From Providencia alcalifaciens (lineage in GTDB: Bacteria; Pseudomonadota; Gammaproteobacteria; Enterobacterales; Enterobacteriaceae), in the NCBI RefSeq assembly GCF_915403165.1, contig NZ_OU659204.1, positions 2,170,001 to 2,234,000 of the forward strand: a stretch of DNA of 64,000 bases, given 5' to 3'. The translations under genes and the position numbers were made by a program. Shown piece by piece: positions 50,281-61,716 of this stretch; the first letter of the stretch is position 1; the number at the start of each line of letters is the position of its first letter. Below the pieces are notes generated by a model. It was not told the DNA's origin and did not search any database. It was given only the letters and a program-made list of their open reading frames with translations.

Positions 50281-51531
50281 ATGACGACACAGAAACGCCG
50301 TACAATTTTGACTCGCTCTGCCCTGTTTGTTGCTCTGCTAGCTGCGGCTGGCGCAACGTGGTATGTCTACCATAAAAATAACCAAAATGAAGTACCAACC
50401 ACAGCCAGTGCAACTCAAGGCGGACAAACGAAAAAAGCAGGCGGGAGACCATCACGCCCGCTTGCGCCCGTGCAATTTGCCACTGCGCAAGAAAAAGTCG
50501 TGCCACGTTTCCTATCCGGTTTAGGTACCGTGCAGGCCGCTAACATGGTGACAGTCACTAGCCGTGTTGAAGGTCAATTAATGAATATCTACTTTACCGA
50601 AGGACAATCCGTCAAAGCAGGTGATTTACTCGCGCAAATTGACCCTCGCCCTTTTGAAGTGCAACTTGCCCAAGCGGAAGGTCAATTAGCCAAAGATAAA
50701 GCCACTTTAGCTAATGCTCGATTAGACCTGAGCCGCTACCAAAAACTGGCAGGAACCAAAGTCATCTCTCAACAAGAGCTGGATAACCAGCGAGCTACCG
50801 TATTACAAGCCGAGGGTAGCATCAAAGTTGACCAAGCTGCCGTTGATAATGCCAAGCTGCAACTGACCTACAGTAAAATTACAGCCCCCATTTCTGGACG
50901 CATCGGTTTAAAACAAGTGGATGTGGGTAACTTTATCTCCTCAGGGACTTCCACGCCGATTGTGGTGATCACCCAAACGCAACCTGCTGACGTGCTATTT
51001 GCCTTACCTGAAGGCGACATTCCTGCCATCCAACAAGCGCAAGCGGCGGGAAATAAAGTCCTGATTGAAGCGTGGGATCGTAACAATATTGCCATGATTG
51101 CACGCGGTGAGTTATTGAGTACTGATAACCAAATTGACCCAGCAACGGGCACACTAAAAATCAAAGCACGCTTTACTAACGAAGAACAAAAACTGTTCCC
51201 GAACCAATTTGTGAACGTCAAAATGCAAGTGGAAACGTTGCAAAATGCCGTCGTGATCCCAACCGCAGCTCTGCAAATGGGTAATGAAGGTCACTATGTT
51301 TGGGTATTGAGCGACGATGATACGGTGGCAAAACACCTCGTCACCGTCGGTATTCAAGATAGCCAACAAGTGGTGATTGAAAGCGGTTTATCCGCTAACA
51401 CCAAAGTCATCACCGATGGCGTCGATAAGCTAACTGATGGCGCGAAAGTTGAAGTGGTCAACGCATCAACCCTCGAAAAGAAACCCGCTTCTACAGAGAG
51501 AAAGCCTCGCAATAGTGCGGAGAAAGCCTAA
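50281..51531 (+). CDS. mdtA: MdtA, RND efflux periplasmic adaptor
   Basis: Membrane-fusion protein that links the MdtBC inner-membrane pump to TolC. The 416 residues (415 in E. coli) have an N-terminal membrane anchor (about 11-32), a lipoyl domain split around a coiled coil (about 115-190), and beta-barrel domains; [18 protein letters not shown] and APISGRIG are typical. Its stop overlaps the mdtB start (TAATG). Confidence 0.95.
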   Translation: MTTQKRRTILTRSALFVALLAAAGATWYVYHKNNQNEVPTTASATQGGQTKKAGGRPSRPLAPVQFATAQEKVVPRFLSGLGTVQAANMVTVTSRVEGQLMNIYFTEGQSVKAGDLLAQIDPRPFEVQLAQAEGQLAKDKATLANARLDLSRYQKLAGTKVISQQELDNQRATVLQAEGSIKVDQAAVDNAKLQLTYSKITAPISGRIGLKQVDVGNFISSGTSTPIVVITQTQPADVLFALPEGDIPAIQQAQAAGNKVLIEAWDRNNIAMIARGELLSTDNQIDPATGTLKIKARFTNEEQKLFPNQFVNVKMQVETLQNAVVIPTAALQMGNEGHYVWVLSDDDTVAKHLVTVGIQDSQQVVIESGLSANTKVITDGVDKLTDGAKVEVVNASTLEKKPASTERKPRNSAEKA

Positions 51532-54500
51532 TGCAGCCGGAAACACATAAAGGCGGTGGCCCATCCCGCCTCTTCATTCTGCGCCCTGTTGCAACCACCT
51601 TATTTATGGTGGCGATTTTGCTGGCGGGGATCATCGGTTATCGGTTTTTACCTGTATCAGCATTGCCGGAAGTGGACTACCCAACCATTCAAGTGGTGAC
51701 CTTATATCCGGGTGCCAGCCCTGATGTAATGACGTCGGCTATCACTGCGCCGTTAGAAACGCAATTTGGTCAAATGTCCGGTTTGCAACAGATGTCATCA
51801 CGCAGCTCCGGCGGCGCATCGGTGATCACCTTAATGTTTCAGCTCTCTTTGCCTCTCGATGTGGCAGAGCAAGAGGTCCAAGCGGCAATTAACTCCGCCA
51901 CCAGCTTGCTGCCTTCAGATTTACCGTATCCACCAATTTACAACAAAGTAAACCCTGCGGATCCACCCGTTTTAACGCTCGCTGTCACCTCCGATGCAAT
52001 GCCGTTAACGCAGGTACAAGATATTATTGAAACCCGCGTTGCGCAGAAAATTTCCCAAGTGACTGGGGTCGGCTTAGTCACCTTAGCGGGGGGACAACGC
52101 CCTGCCGTGCGTGTCAATCTTAATCCTCAAGCCATGGCGGCAAAAGGGTTAGACAGCGAAACCATCCGCACCGCTATCAATAATGCCAACGTCAACTCCG
52201 CAAAAGGGAGTTTTGATGGCCCAACCCGCTCTGTGACGTTATCTGCCAATGACCAGATGAAATCCCTTGAGGATTACCGCAAATTAATTGTCGCCTTCCA
52301 AAATGGTGCCCCTGTACGTTTGGGAGATATTGCCACCATTGAGCAAGGTGCTGAGAACGCCTATCTCGGTGCATGGGCTAATAGCCAACAAGCGATTGTG
52401 ATTAACGTTCAGCGCCAGCCGGGCGCTAACGTGATTAGCACCACGGATACTATCCGTGCGTTATTGCCTGAATTGATTGAAAGCTTACCGGCGTCTGTTA
52501 ACGTCGATATTTTGACCGACCGCACCAGCACCATTCGCGCTTCCGTCAATGATGTTCAATTCGAATTAATGCTCGCTATCGCCCTCGTGGTGATGGTGAT
52601 TTACCTATTCCTGCGTAATGGGATTGCGACGCTGATCCCCGGCATCGCCGTGCCATTATCGTTAGTCGGCACCTTTGCCGTGATGTATTTTTGCGGCTTT
52701 TCCGTCAATAACCTTACATTGATGGCGCTAACCATCGCCACGGGATTCGTGGTAGATGATGCCATCGTGGTGATTGAAAATATCTCTCGCTATCTCGAAC
52801 AAGGGGATAAACCGGTTGTTGCCGCATTAAAAGGCGCAGGAGAAATCGGTTTTACCATTATCTCCCTGACCTTCTCTTTGGTTGCAGTACTGATCCCGCT
52901 GCTGTTTATGGGAGATATTGTCGGGCGTTTATTCCGTGAGTTTGCGATTACGTTGGCGGTAGCGATTTTGATCTCCGCCGTGGTGTCGCTCACCCTCACC
53001 CCAATGATGTGCGCCCGTTTACTCAAACCGGAATCTCAGCATAAACATAACCGCTTTGAAATCGCCTGTGAGCGTTTCTTTGAGTGGATGATTGCAGGTT
53101 ATGGTGTTTGGCTAAAACGAATTCTTAACCACCAATGGTTAACTCTGTGTGTCGCATTAGGAACCTTGGTACTGACCGTGCTGCTGTATATGTGGATCCC
53201 AAAAGGGTTCTTCCCACTGCAAGATAGCGGCATTATTCAAGGTACGATTGAAAGTCGCCAGTCCATTTCGTTTGCCGCGATGTCGAAGAAGCAGCTAGAG
53301 GTGGCGGGCATTATTTTGGCAGATCCAGCAGTTGAGAACGTCACCACTTATGTAGGTATCGACGGTAACAATGCCACACTGAATAACGCTCGAATTCAAA
53401 TCACGTTGAAGCCCCTTGATGAGCGTGATGACCGAGTTCCAACGATTATTCCTCGCTTACAGCAAGCCACCAGCGGCATTGCAGGGGTCAATCTCTACTT
53501 GCAACCGTCACAGGATTTAACCATTGATACCCAGGTTTCCCGCACCCCGTATCAATTCACGCTACAAGCTGGCTCACTAGATGAACTCAGCACTTGGGTG
53601 CCAAAATTGCAGGAAGCCTTAAATCAGCAACCTGCACTCATCGACGTCAGCAGCGACTGGCAAGATAAAGGTTTAGTGGCATATGTGAATGTGGATCGTG
53701 ATACTGCGAGCCGTTTTGGTATTACTATGTCGAATATCGATAATGCGCTGTATAACGCCTTTGGCCAGCGTATGATCTCCACCATTTACACCCAAGCTAA
53801 CCAATATCGCGTGATTTTAGAGCACAATACCCAAACTCGGGATGGGATGGATGCGCTCAATGATATTCGCTTAAAAGGCACTGATGGCGCGATTGTTCCG
53901 CTTAATACCCTCGTCAATATTCAAGAAGGCTATGGGCCTTTAGCGATTAACCACCTCGACCAATTCCCATCAGTGACGTTCTCTTTTGATGTAGCGGGAG
54001 ATTCCTCATTGGAGGAAGCGGTCAATGCGGTGAAACTCGCCGAAAAACAGATTGCGATGCCAAAATCGATTACCACCCAGTTCCAAGGGGCAACCCTCGC
54101 CTTTGAAGCCGCACTGAGCAGCACCGTTTGGCTGATTTTTGCCGCGATCATCGCAATGTATATCGTGCTCGGTATTCTGTACGAAAGCTTTATTCATCCC
54201 ATCACTATTTTGTCCACTTTGCCGACCGCTGGGGTGGGTGCTTTACTCGCGCTAATGATGGCGGGAAATGAGCTCGATGTCATTGCCATTATCGGGATTA
54301 TCTTGCTGATAGGGATCGTGAAAAAGAACGCCATTATGATGATTGACTTTGCTCTCGCCGCAGAGCGTGAACAAGGTTTATCCCCATATGATGCGATTTA
54401 TCAGGCCTGTTTACTGCGTTTTCGCCCGATCCTGATGACCACCATGGCCGCGTTGCTTGGTGCATTACCGCTGATGCTCAGTACCGGTGTTGGCGCAGAA

Positions 54501-54647
54501 CTACGTCAGCCTCTGGGGGTTTGTATGGTGGGCGGGCTGATCATGAGTCAGATTTTAACGCTGTTCACCACGCCTGTGATCTACCTGATGTTTGACCGCT
54601 TAGCCCATCGCTTCAATCGCCGTGGGCACAAGGTACAGGAGTCTTAA
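51531..54647 (+). CDS. mdtB: MdtB, RND efflux pump subunit
   Basis: Inner-membrane proton-driven pump subunit of the heteromeric MdtB2C complex exporting bile salts, novobiocin and other drugs. The 1038 residues (1040 in E. coli) show RND architecture: helix 1 [12 protein letters not shown], two periplasmic domains, and helix 4 with the proton-relay acidic pair in [12 protein letters not shown]. The stop overlaps the mdtC start (TAATG), so the operon is tightly coupled. Confidence 0.96.
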   Translation: MQPETHKGGGPSRLFILRPVATTLFMVAILLAGIIGYRFLPVSALPEVDYPTIQVVTLYPGASPDVMTSAITAPLETQFGQMSGLQQMSSRSSGGASVITLMFQLSLPLDVAEQEVQAAINSATSLLPSDLPYPPIYNKVNPADPPVLTLAVTSDAMPLTQVQDIIETRVAQKISQVTGVGLVTLAGGQRPAVRVNLNPQAMAAKGLDSETIRTAINNANVNSAKGSFDGPTRSVTLSANDQMKSLEDYRKLIVAFQNGAPVRLGDIATIEQGAENAYLGAWANSQQAIVINVQRQPGANVISTTDTIRALLPELIESLPASVNVDILTDRTSTIRASVNDVQFELMLAIALVVMVIYLFLRNGIATLIPGIAVPLSLVGTFAVMYFCGFSVNNLTLMALTIATGFVVDDAIVVIENISRYLEQGDKPVVAALKGAGEIGFTIISLTFSLVAVLIPLLFMGDIVGRLFREFAITLAVAILISAVVSLTLTPMMCARLLKPESQHKHNRFEIACERFFEWMIAGYGVWLKRILNHQWLTLCVALGTLVLTVLLYMWIPKGFFPLQDSGIIQGTIESRQSISFAAMSKKQLEVAGIILADPAVENVTTYVGIDGNNATLNNARIQITLKPLDERDDRVPTIIPRLQQATSGIAGVNLYLQPSQDLTIDTQVSRTPYQFTLQAGSLDELSTWVPKLQEALNQQPALIDVSSDWQDKGLVAYVNVDRDTASRFGITMSNIDNALYNAFGQRMISTIYTQANQYRVILEHNTQTRDGMDALNDIRLKGTDGAIVPLNTLVNIQEGYGPLAINHLDQFPSVTFSFDVAGDSSLEEAVNAVKLAEKQIAMPKSITTQFQGATLAFEAALSSTVWLIFAAIIAMYIVLGILYESFIHPITILSTLPTAGVGALLALMMAGNELDVIAIIGIILLIGIVKKNAIMMIDFALAAEREQGLSPYDAIYQACLLRFRPILMTTMAALLGALPLMLSTGVGAELRQPLGVCMVGGLIMSQILTLFTTPVIYLMFDRLAHRFNRRGHKVQES

Positions 54648-57600
54648 TGAAACGCTTCTTTGCTTTGTTTGTTAGCCGTCCGGTAGCGACCACGTTAATC
54701 AGTGTCGCCATTACCCTGTGCGGTGCATTGAGCTTTCTGTTTTTACCTGTGGCACCATTGCCACAGGTGGACTATCCCGTGATAAGAGTGACGGCGTCAC
54801 TTCCAGGTGCATCCCCTGAAACTATGGCATCCTCCATCGCGACACCGCTTGAGCGCTCATTAGGCAGCATTGCTGGTTTAAATGAGATGACCTCTAGCAG
54901 TTCGTTAGGGCGAACCACCATTACCTTAGAGTTTGATTTAACCAAAGATATCAATAATGCCGCGCGGGAAGTACAAGCCGCCTTGAATGCTGCACAAAAT
55001 TTATTACCTAGCGGTATGCCAAGCCGACCGCGTTACTATAAATCAAATCCATCTGACGCTCCGATCATGATTTTAACCCTCACATCAAAAACCCTCAGTA
55101 CCGGGGAAATGTATGATGTGGCGTCCACTCGCTTAGCTCAGCGTATCGCGCAAATCGAAGGGGTCAGTGAAGTTGCCGTCGGTGGCGGTTCTCTTCCTGC
55201 GGTGCGTGTGGAACTCAACCCAACCGCCTTATTTAATCAAGGGGTTTCCCTTGATGCTGTACGCTCTGCTATCAGTAGTGCCAACGTGCGCCAACCGCAA
55301 GGCTATATCAATAATGACGATAATCGCTACCAAGTTCAAACTAACGACGAACTGAAAAAAGCCGCCGATTACCGTCCGATTATTGTGCATTACAGTAATG
55401 GCAATGCCGTCAAACTCAGTGATGTGGCGGTCGTAAAAGATTCTGTCCAAGATGTCCGAGCCGCAGGGATGTCCAGTGGTGAACCGGCAATTTTGATCAT
55501 TATTCGCCGCGAAGCGGGTGCCAATATCATTGAGACGGTCAAACGTATTCGCGAGGAACTCCCTGAATTTAAAGATCTGATCCCTGCCGCTATTGATTTA
55601 CAGGTCGCCCAAGATAGAACACCGACCATCAAAGCATCGTTGGCAGAAGTTGAACGGGCGTTAATGATTGCAATTGCGCTGGTGATCCTCGTCGTATTGC
55701 TATTTTTACGTTCAGGTCGTGCCACTTTAATTCCCGCTATTGCAGTGCCTGTCTCATTAATTGGTACCTTTACCGCCATGTATTTATGCGGTTTTAGCCT
55801 CAATAACTTATCTTTGATGGCCTTAACCGTCGCCACCGGATTTGTGGTGGATGATGCCATTGTGGTGTTAGAGAATATTTCTCGGCATATTGAAAATGGT
55901 CGAAAACCGTTTATCGCCGCGGTTAAAGGGGTCTCTGAGGTTGGCTTTACTGTCGTTTCTATGAGTATTTCTTTAGTGGCGGTGTTTATTCCACTGTTAC
56001 TGATGGATGGATTAGTCGGGCGATTATTCCGTGAGTTTGCCATTACGCTCTCTACTGCCATCGGAATTTCACTGATTATCTCGCTGACGTTAACCCCGAT
56101 GATGTGCGCGCATTTACTGAAAAAACGTGGCGCGGCTAATACCAAGCAACGGGGATTTGGACGCGTTCTTATTCGGTTACAAGAAAGTTACGGCGTCACG
56201 TTGAATTGGGTGTTATCTCATCGTCGCAGTGTACTGGCGGTGCTGATTGCGGCAATTGGCTTGAATGTTTATCTGTATATTTCGATCCCTAAAGCCTTTT
56301 TCCCTGAGCAAGATACAGGGCGTTTATTGGGATTCGTTCGAGCAGACCAAAGCATCTCATTCCAGTCAATGAAGCAAAAAATGACCCGCTTTATGCAGCA
56401 AGTGAAAGCGGATCCTGCCGTGGATAGCGTCACTGGATTTACGGGCGGCAGCCGCGTCAACAGCGGTTCTATGTTTATCTCCTTAAAACCACTGGATGAG
56501 CGCAAAGAGAGTGCCAACAGCGTGATTAACCGCTTGCGCATGAAACTGGCGAACGAGCCGGGTGCCAACTTATTTATGATGCCCGTGCAAGATATTCGCG
56601 TGGGAGGACGCCAATCCGAAGCTAGCTATCAATTTACCCTGTTAGCCGACGAGCTGGATGCGTTACGTTCATGGGAACCCGCTATTCGTCGAGCGCTGGG
56701 GGATTTACCGCAATTAACCGATGTGAACTCCGATAAAGAAGATAAAGGCGCGGAGATGGCATTAACCTATGACCGCGATTTGATGGCGCAATTGGGTATC
56801 GATGTGCGTGATGCTAACAACCTGCTCAACAACGCCTTTGGTCAACGTCAAATTTCTACCATTTATGAAGCCATGAACCAATATAAAGTGGTGATGGAAG
56901 TGGCACCTGAATACACTCAAGACGTCAGCTCACTGGATAAAATGTTTGTGGTGAATAAGCAAGGAGAAGCGATTCCCCTCTCCTATTTTGCCCGCTGGCA
57001 GCCCGCCAATGCACCGTTAAGTGTTAACCACCAAGGGTTATCAGCCGCGTCCACCATTTCCTTTAACGTGGCAGACGGCTATACCTTGGATGATGCCATC
57101 GTGGCGGTGGAAAAAACAATGACCGCTTTAGGGGTGCCATCGACGGTACGCGGCACTTTCGCAGGGACAGCACAAGTTTTCCAAGATACCTTAAAATCTC
57201 AGTTATTTTTAATCTTAGCGGCGATTGTCACGGTCTATTTGGTGTTGGGTATTTTGTATGAGAGCTATATTCACCCGCTCACCATTTTATCGACATTGCC
57301 ATCCGCAGGTGTCGGCGCGTTATTAGCCTTGGAATTATTTGATACGCCATTTAGCCTAATTGCCTTAATCGGCATTATGTTGCTTATTGGTATTGTGATG
57401 AAAAACGCCATTATCATGGTGGATTTTGCCCTTCAAGCCCAACGTAATGCGAACTTATCGGCGAAGGACGCTATTTTACGCGCGAGCCTGCTGCGTTTTA
57501 GACCGATTTTAATGACTACCCTTGCCGCGATTTTTGGGGCGCTCCCCTTGATGCTAGGTACAGGTGATGGCGCAGAGTTACGCCAACCGCTGGGGATCGC

Positions 57601-57736
57601 GATTGTCGGTGGTTTAGTCATGAGCCAGTTGCTGACGCTATTTACCACACCGGTGGTGTATCTCAGTTTTGATAGCCTGAGGCAGCGTTTTTCACGCAAA
57701 GCGCCTTCAATGCAGGAGAAATCCCATGAAGCTTAA
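54647..57736 (+). CDS. mdtC: MdtC, RND efflux pump subunit
   Basis: Second pump subunit of MdtABC. The 1029 residues (1025 in E. coli) contain [13 protein letters not shown], the proton-relay motif [16 protein letters not shown], and the usual second repeat with [20 protein letters not shown]. Its last 11 bases overlap baeS. In E. coli mdtD lies between mdtC and baeS; here it is missing. Confidence 0.96.
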   Translation: MKRFFALFVSRPVATTLISVAITLCGALSFLFLPVAPLPQVDYPVIRVTASLPGASPETMASSIATPLERSLGSIAGLNEMTSSSSLGRTTITLEFDLTKDINNAAREVQAALNAAQNLLPSGMPSRPRYYKSNPSDAPIMILTLTSKTLSTGEMYDVASTRLAQRIAQIEGVSEVAVGGGSLPAVRVELNPTALFNQGVSLDAVRSAISSANVRQPQGYINNDDNRYQVQTNDELKKAADYRPIIVHYSNGNAVKLSDVAVVKDSVQDVRAAGMSSGEPAILIIIRREAGANIIETVKRIREELPEFKDLIPAAIDLQVAQDRTPTIKASLAEVERALMIAIALVILVVLLFLRSGRATLIPAIAVPVSLIGTFTAMYLCGFSLNNLSLMALTVATGFVVDDAIVVLENISRHIENGRKPFIAAVKGVSEVGFTVVSMSISLVAVFIPLLLMDGLVGRLFREFAITLSTAIGISLIISLTLTPMMCAHLLKKRGAANTKQRGFGRVLIRLQESYGVTLNWVLSHRRSVLAVLIAAIGLNVYLYISIPKAFFPEQDTGRLLGFVRADQSISFQSMKQKMTRFMQQVKADPAVDSVTGFTGGSRVNSGSMFISLKPLDERKESANSVINRLRMKLANEPGANLFMMPVQDIRVGGRQSEASYQFTLLADELDALRSWEPAIRRALGDLPQLTDVNSDKEDKGAEMALTYDRDLMAQLGIDVRDANNLLNNAFGQRQISTIYEAMNQYKVVMEVAPEYTQDVSSLDKMFVVNKQGEAIPLSYFARWQPANAPLSVNHQGLSAASTISFNVADGYTLDDAIVAVEKTMTALGVPSTVRGTFAGTAQVFQDTLKSQLFLILAAIVTVYLVLGILYESYIHPLTILSTLPSAGVGALLALELFDTPFSLIALIGIMLLIGIVMKNAIIMVDFALQAQRNANLSAKDAILRASLLRFRPILMTTLAAIFGALPLMLGTGDGAELRQPLGIAIVGGLVMSQLLTLFTTPVVYLSFDSLRQRFSRKAPSMQEKSHEA

Positions 57737-59120
57737 ACTCACCAGCCTCAGCACTCGGTTATTTATCGCTATCTTTGCCACCTGTTTGCTGCTGGTTGCT
57801 ATCATGCATCAAGGCGTCAGAATGGGCTTCCAGCATGGTTTTATTGACTATATTAAAGAGAATGACCAACAACGTGCTGAATTGCTCGCGTTAGCACTTG
57901 CCGAGCAATATGAAGAGCAAGAGAGTTGGCGTTTTTTGGCGGTTGATGAGCGCATGTTTTTCCGCATTTTACGTAACGTCGATAATCAGCACCAAGGGCA
58001 AGGTCATGGCGGTGGTCATAAGCGAATGCGTGGTATGTTTTGGCTTTATGACGCCAAAGACAACCTGATTTGGGGGCGGGACCTCCCCCCTCCAGATCAA
58101 GTGATTCGCGTGCCAGTCAAAACGAGCCGAGGAGCAACCGTCGGCTGGCTAGTCGCCAGTTATGAAAGCGGTATCAGCAACCAATTAGACCAACGTTTTG
58201 ATACCCAGCAGATGCACATTAGCTGGGTAATTGCTGGGTTATCGCTGTTCGTGGCGCTGTTAGTGACCCTATTTTTAGCTCGTGGCTTTTTAAAACCCAT
58301 CACCCGATTATTGGAAGGCACTCAGCAGCTCGCAAAAGGCAATTTCAGCGCGCGGGTATCTGAGGTTGGCCAAGATGAGTTGGGACAACTGGCGAAAGAC
58401 TTTAACCATCTCGCCTCAACTTTGGAAAAAAATGAGCAAATGCGCCGCGATTATATGGCGGATATTTCCCACGAATTACGCACCCCGCTCTCCGTTTTAC
58501 GCGGAGAGCTTGAAGCTGTGCAGGACGGCGTGCGCCAAGCGACTCCTGAAACTATTAATTCCCTACTCAATGAAACTCAAACACTGATAAAATTGGTCAA
58601 TGACCTACATCAGCTTTCTTTATCCGATAGAGGCTCCTTGGTTTACCGTATGGAATCTATCGATATTATCCCGATCATTGAGATGAATTTAGGGCAAGCC
58701 AAATGGCGCTTGGAAGATAGGCAGCTGACGTTAGAAACTCAATTTTCCGCCCATTCCCATCTATTCGCTGACCCTGATCGCATCAACCAATTGTTTTATA
58801 ATTTGATGGAAAATAGCCTGCGCTATACGGATCCTCACGGTAAAATTGCCGTTAGCGTGAGCCAACACGAACAACAATTAGTGATTACGTGGGAAGATAG
58901 CGCACCGGGATTAAGTGTTGAACAGTGTCAGCGTCTATTTGAGCGATTTTACCGTGTGGAAGTTTCTCGTAACCGTGCGAGTGGCGGCTCAGGTTTGGGG
59001 CTAGCGATTTGCTATAATATTGTCGAAGCCCATAACGGGACTATTTCTGCGGCACCCTCTCCACTCGGTGGCGTGAAGATAACCATTCAACTTCCCATTG
59101 CGACGCAGGAGGAGCAATAG
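57726..59120 (+). CDS. baeS: Sensor histidine kinase BaeS
   Basis: Envelope-stress sensor that controls mdtABC through BaeR. The 464 residues (467 in E. coli) comprise helix 1 (about 11-30), a periplasmic domain, helix 2 (about 166-185), HAMP (about 187-240), dimerisation box with phospho-His249 in [10 protein letters not shown], and the ATPase domain with [10 protein letters not shown] and GGSGLGLAI. The periplasmic part has an unusual His/Gly-rich stretch around residues 88-103 (His89, His94, His98) that could bind metal. Its TAG stop overlaps the baeR GTG. Confidence 0.95.
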   Translation: MKLKLTSLSTRLFIAIFATCLLLVAIMHQGVRMGFQHGFIDYIKENDQQRAELLALALAEQYEEQESWRFLAVDERMFFRILRNVDNQHQGQGHGGGHKRMRGMFWLYDAKDNLIWGRDLPPPDQVIRVPVKTSRGATVGWLVASYESGISNQLDQRFDTQQMHISWVIAGLSLFVALLVTLFLARGFLKPITRLLEGTQQLAKGNFSARVSEVGQDELGQLAKDFNHLASTLEKNEQMRRDYMADISHELRTPLSVLRGELEAVQDGVRQATPETINSLLNETQTLIKLVNDLHQLSLSDRGSLVYRMESIDIIPIIEMNLGQAKWRLEDRQLTLETQFSAHSHLFADPDRINQLFYNLMENSLRYTDPHGKIAVSVSQHEQQLVITWEDSAPGLSVEQCQRLFERFYRVEVSRNRASGGSGLGLAICYNIVEAHNGTISAAPSPLGGVKITIQLPIATQEEQ

Positions 59121-59833
59121 TGTCTTTGCCTGAATCCCCTTTATTGGGAGCTAATAGCGCCCATGTTCTAATTGTTGAAGATGAACCCAAACTTGGACAG
59201 TTACTGTTTGATTATCTGCAAGCGGCTGGTTATGTACCAGCCTTGCTGATGCGCGGTGATGAAGTCATCCCCTATGTACAAAAGCACTTTCCTGACCTGA
59301 TTTTATTAGATTTGATGTTGCCGGGGCTCGATGGCATTTCAGTCTGTCGTGAATTGCGTAAATTCAGCGACGTTCCTGTGATTATGGTGACGGCTAAAAC
59401 GGAAGAAATTGACCGTTTATTAGGGTTGGAAATTGGGGCCGATGACTACGTTTGTAAGCCTTTTAGTCCTCGAGAAGTGGTAGCCCGCGTGAAAACGATT
59501 TTGCGCCGTTGCCAAAAAGCCCCTTCTTCTACAGGAAACCAAGAAACTCAACTGGTTATCGATGAAAATGCTTTCCAAGTACGTTATGGCGATAAATTAC
59601 TGGAATTGACCCCCGCAGAATTTCGTCTGTTAAAGTTTTTGTCTGATAACGCGGGTACCGTGTTTTCTCGAGATCAATTACTGGATATTTTGTACGACGA
59701 CCATCGCGTGGTCACCGATAGAACCATTGATAGCCACGTCAAAAATTTACGCCGTAAGCTTGAATTTCTGGATGACGAAAAAACCTTTATCCGCTCTATC
59801 TATGGTTTAGGCTATCGTTGGGACGATATCTAA
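59120..59833 (+). CDS. baeR: Response regulator BaeR
   Basis: OmpR-family regulator activating mdtABC and other envelope genes. The 237 residues (240 in E. coli) have a receiver domain with Asp64 in ILLDLMLPG, the acidic pair Glu20-Asp21, Lys in VCKPFSPRE, and a winged-helix DNA-binding domain (about 135-235) with LTPAEFRLL and [15 protein letters not shown]. The start is GTG 59120 with AGGAGG 7 bases upstream. Confidence 0.96.
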   Translation: MSLPESPLLGANSAHVLIVEDEPKLGQLLFDYLQAAGYVPALLMRGDEVIPYVQKHFPDLILLDLMLPGLDGISVCRELRKFSDVPVIMVTAKTEEIDRLLGLEIGADDYVCKPFSPREVVARVKTILRRCQKAPSSTGNQETQLVIDENAFQVRYGDKLLELTPAEFRLLKFLSDNAGTVFSRDQLLDILYDDHRVVTDRTIDSHVKNLRRKLEFLDDEKTFIRSIYGLGYRWDDI

Positions 59834-59936
59834 TCGCCGCCGGCGTTTCTGTAACAAAATTATAACCCTGTTTTTTACATGGGAAATTTGGCATTCCCAT
59901 CATTTAGCGTTAAAATCCCCACCCTCGAATTTTTAC

Positions 59937-59956
59937 ACCAAGCCATCCGGCTTGGT
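59937..59956 (+). other. Hairpin between baeR and trhP
   Basis: ACCAAGCC and GGCTTGGT form a perfect 8-base stem with an ATCC tetraloop, 30 bases before the trhP start. No T run follows directly. It could terminate mdtABC-baeSR weakly or shape the trhP leader. Confidence 0.55.
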
Positions 59957-59985
59957 GCTGACCTGACATCAGACTGAGAACTAAC

Positions 59986-61362
59986 ATGTTTACACCAGAA
60001 TTATTATCCCCAGCAGGTTCCTTGAAGAACATGCGCTATGCATTTGCTTATGGAGCCGATGCGGTTTACGCCGGTCAACCACGTTATAGCTTACGCGTGC
60101 GCAATAACGAATTTAACCATGAGAATCTCGCAAAAGGGATCAACGAAGCCCACGAGCTGGGTAAAAAATTCTATGTGGTCGTCAATATCGCGCCACATAA
60201 CGCCAAGTTGAAAACCTTTATTCGTGACCTGACTCCCGTGATTGAAATGGGTCCCGATGCACTGATTATGTCCGACCCCGGTCTAATTATGATGGTGCGT
60301 GAAGCCTTCCCGGAGATGGATATTCACTTATCGGTTCAGGCTAACGCCGTCAACTGGGCTTCCGTGAAATTCTGGAAACAAATGGGATTAACCCGCGTGA
60401 TTTTATCCCGCGAATTATCTCTGGAAGAAATAGCTGAAATTCGCCAGCAAGTGCCTGAAATTGAGCTGGAAGTTTTTGTACACGGTGCGCTATGTATGGC
60501 GTATTCCGGTCGCTGCCTGCTGTCTGGTTATATTAATAAACGTGACCCGAACCAAGGCACCTGTACTAACGCGTGTCGTTGGGAATATAAAGTTCAGGAA
60601 GGCAAAGAAGACGATGTGGGTAACATCGTGCATGTCCATGAGCCAATCCCAGTTAAAAACGTGACGACAACACTCGGTGAAGGTGCTCCAACCGATAAAG
60701 TTTACATGATTGAAGAAGCGATGCGTCCGGGCGAATATATGACCGCCTTTGAAGACGAACACGGTACTTACATCATGAATTCAAAAGATTTACGCGCCAT
60801 CGAACACGTTGAAACGCTGACAAAAATGGGCGTTCACTCACTGAAAATCGAAGGTCGTACCAAATCATTCTATTATTGCGCTCGTACTGCCCAAGTCTAT
60901 CGCCGCGCCATTGATGATGCGGTGGCGGGTAAACCATTTGACCCAACCCTGCTTTCTACCCTCGAAGGGTTAGCGCACCGCGGTTATACCGAAGGTTTCT
61001 TGCGTCGTCATACCCATGATGCCTACCAAACCTATGAGTATGGCTATTCCGTTTCGGATACCCAGCAATTTGTTGGTGAATTCACAGGTAACCGTGTGAA
61101 TGGCTTAGCGGAAGTTGATGTGAAAAACAAATTTAGCGTCGGCGATAGCCTAGAGTTAATGACACCATCAGGCAATATTGTCTTCACTCTGGATGCATTA
61201 ACTAACCGCAAAGGCGAATCCATTAATGTCGCACCGGGTAATGGGCATGTGGTTTATCTGCCGATCCCTGAAGATGTGGACGTGAATTTTGGTCTGTTGA
61301 TCCGTAACCTTGCGGGAACGACGACTCGAGATCCTCATCAAGCCCAAGTAGAAAAGGCGTAA
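59986..61362 (+). CDS. trhP: tRNA 5-hydroxyuridine modification protein TrhP (YegQ), peptidase U32 family
   Basis: Catalyses prephenate-dependent hydroxylation of U34 in certain tRNAs, the first step toward cmo5U/mcmo5U. The 458 residues (453 in E. coli YegQ) start ELLSPAGSLKNMRYAFAYGADAVY; the U32 signature EVFVHGALCMAYSGRCLLSGY and the Cys cluster GTCTNACRW, likely iron-sulfur ligands, are conserved. Context baeR-trhP-cyaR equals E. coli. Confidence 0.94.
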   Translation: MFTPELLSPAGSLKNMRYAFAYGADAVYAGQPRYSLRVRNNEFNHENLAKGINEAHELGKKFYVVVNIAPHNAKLKTFIRDLTPVIEMGPDALIMSDPGLIMMVREAFPEMDIHLSVQANAVNWASVKFWKQMGLTRVILSRELSLEEIAEIRQQVPEIELEVFVHGALCMAYSGRCLLSGYINKRDPNQGTCTNACRWEYKVQEGKEDDVGNIVHVHEPIPVKNVTTTLGEGAPTDKVYMIEEAMRPGEYMTAFEDEHGTYIMNSKDLRAIEHVETLTKMGVHSLKIEGRTKSFYYCARTAQVYRRAIDDAVAGKPFDPTLLSTLEGLAHRGYTEGFLRRHTHDAYQTYEYGYSVSDTQQFVGEFTGNRVNGLAEVDVKNKFSVGDSLELMTPSGNIVFTLDALTNRKGESINVAPGNGHVVYLPIPEDVDVNFGLLIRNLAGTTTRDPHQAQVEKA

Positions 61363-61427
61363 AAGCAAAAAAGCGTAAACTGGCTAAGCATTCCATCGCT
61401 TATTGCTAAACACGTTTTGCTGAATAG

Positions 61428-61457
61428 AAGCCCATGGTCGATGACTATGGGCTTTTT
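61428..61457 (+). terminator. Terminator after trhP
   Basis: AAGCCCATGGTC pairs with GACTATGGGCTT (one mismatch) around a short loop and is followed by a T run. It ends trhP transcription ahead of cyaR. Confidence 0.85.
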
Positions 61458-61503
61458 CTTAGGCATTCGTGTAAAAAATGGTCATTTTATGCTTTATTTT
61501 AGT

Positions 61504-61518
61504 TGAGAATCATTCTCG
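61504..61518. promoter_or_regulatory. Fur-box-like palindrome upstream of cyaR
   Basis: The site contains GAGAATCATTCTC, a perfect inverted repeat around one base, and TGAGAATCATTCTCG matches 12 of 14 positions of the Fur 7-1-7 consensus. It lies about 100 bases before the predicted cyaR start and after the trhP terminator. No protein gene downstream would explain it. Confidence 0.6.
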
Positions 61519-61560
61519 TTATTGACAGCCTCGTTAAAAAGTGCACTCAATATCCAAATT

Positions 61561-61576
61561 TATGCAACAGATCACA
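61561..61576 (+). promoter_or_regulatory. Candidate CRP site at -41.5 of cyaR
   Basis: TATGC-N6-TCACA has a perfect right half and three of five matches on the left to the CRP consensus. Its centre (61568/61569) is -41.5 from the predicted start at 61610, the class II position. E. coli cyaR is activated by cAMP-CRP. Confidence 0.7.
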
Positions 61577-61597
61577 TCAATTGGTTATTCTATATCG

Positions 61598-61603
61598 TAT
61601 AGT
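61598..61603 (+). promoter_or_regulatory. cyaR -10 element
   Basis: TATAGT lies 7 bases before the predicted start and matches five of six positions of the sigma-70 -10 consensus. A -35 match is poor, as expected for a CRP-dependent class II promoter. Confidence 0.65.
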
Positions 61604-61609
61604 CACTGT

Positions 61610-61699
61610 CGAAAACGAAGAACTAGAAAGTCATAAATTAAGACTAGGAACCACCTCCTTGGCTAGCTCAATCTCCCTTGAGCTAGCCATTTCTTTTTT
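61610..61699 (+). ncRNA. cyaR: Small regulatory RNA CyaR
   Basis: Hfq-dependent sRNA that in E. coli represses ompX, nadE, luxS and yqaE. The block GGAACCACCTCCTT (61648-61661) is identical to the E. coli seed region, and the terminator loop keeps ATCTCCCTT. The terminator stem is a perfect GGCTAGCTCAA/TTGAGCTAGCC followed by a T-rich tail. The 5' part (61610-61647) has diverged. Predicted length about 90 bases against 87 in E. coli, and position immediately after trhP (yegQ) is the same as in E. coli. The start is inferred from E. coli spacing and the -10. Confidence 0.92.
61661..61699 (+). terminator. cyaR terminator
   Basis: A perfect 11-base stem (GGCTAGCTCAA / TTGAGCTAGCC) with a six-base loop is followed by ATTTCTTTTTT. 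It forms the 3' end of CyaR and the Hfq-binding tail. It also lies past the thiD stop on the other strand. Confidence 0.92.
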
Positions 61700-61716
61700 C
61701 TAGCCCCTCAAAATTC

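Noticed and set aside
61504-61700. RyhB-type sRNA under the Fur box
   Set aside because: The RyhB core is not present; the 3' half and synteny clearly fit CyaR.
61503-61703. Plus-strand 66-residue frame over cyaR
   Set aside because: It starts at TTG inside the Fur-like palindrome, has no ribosome site and covers the sRNA and its terminator.
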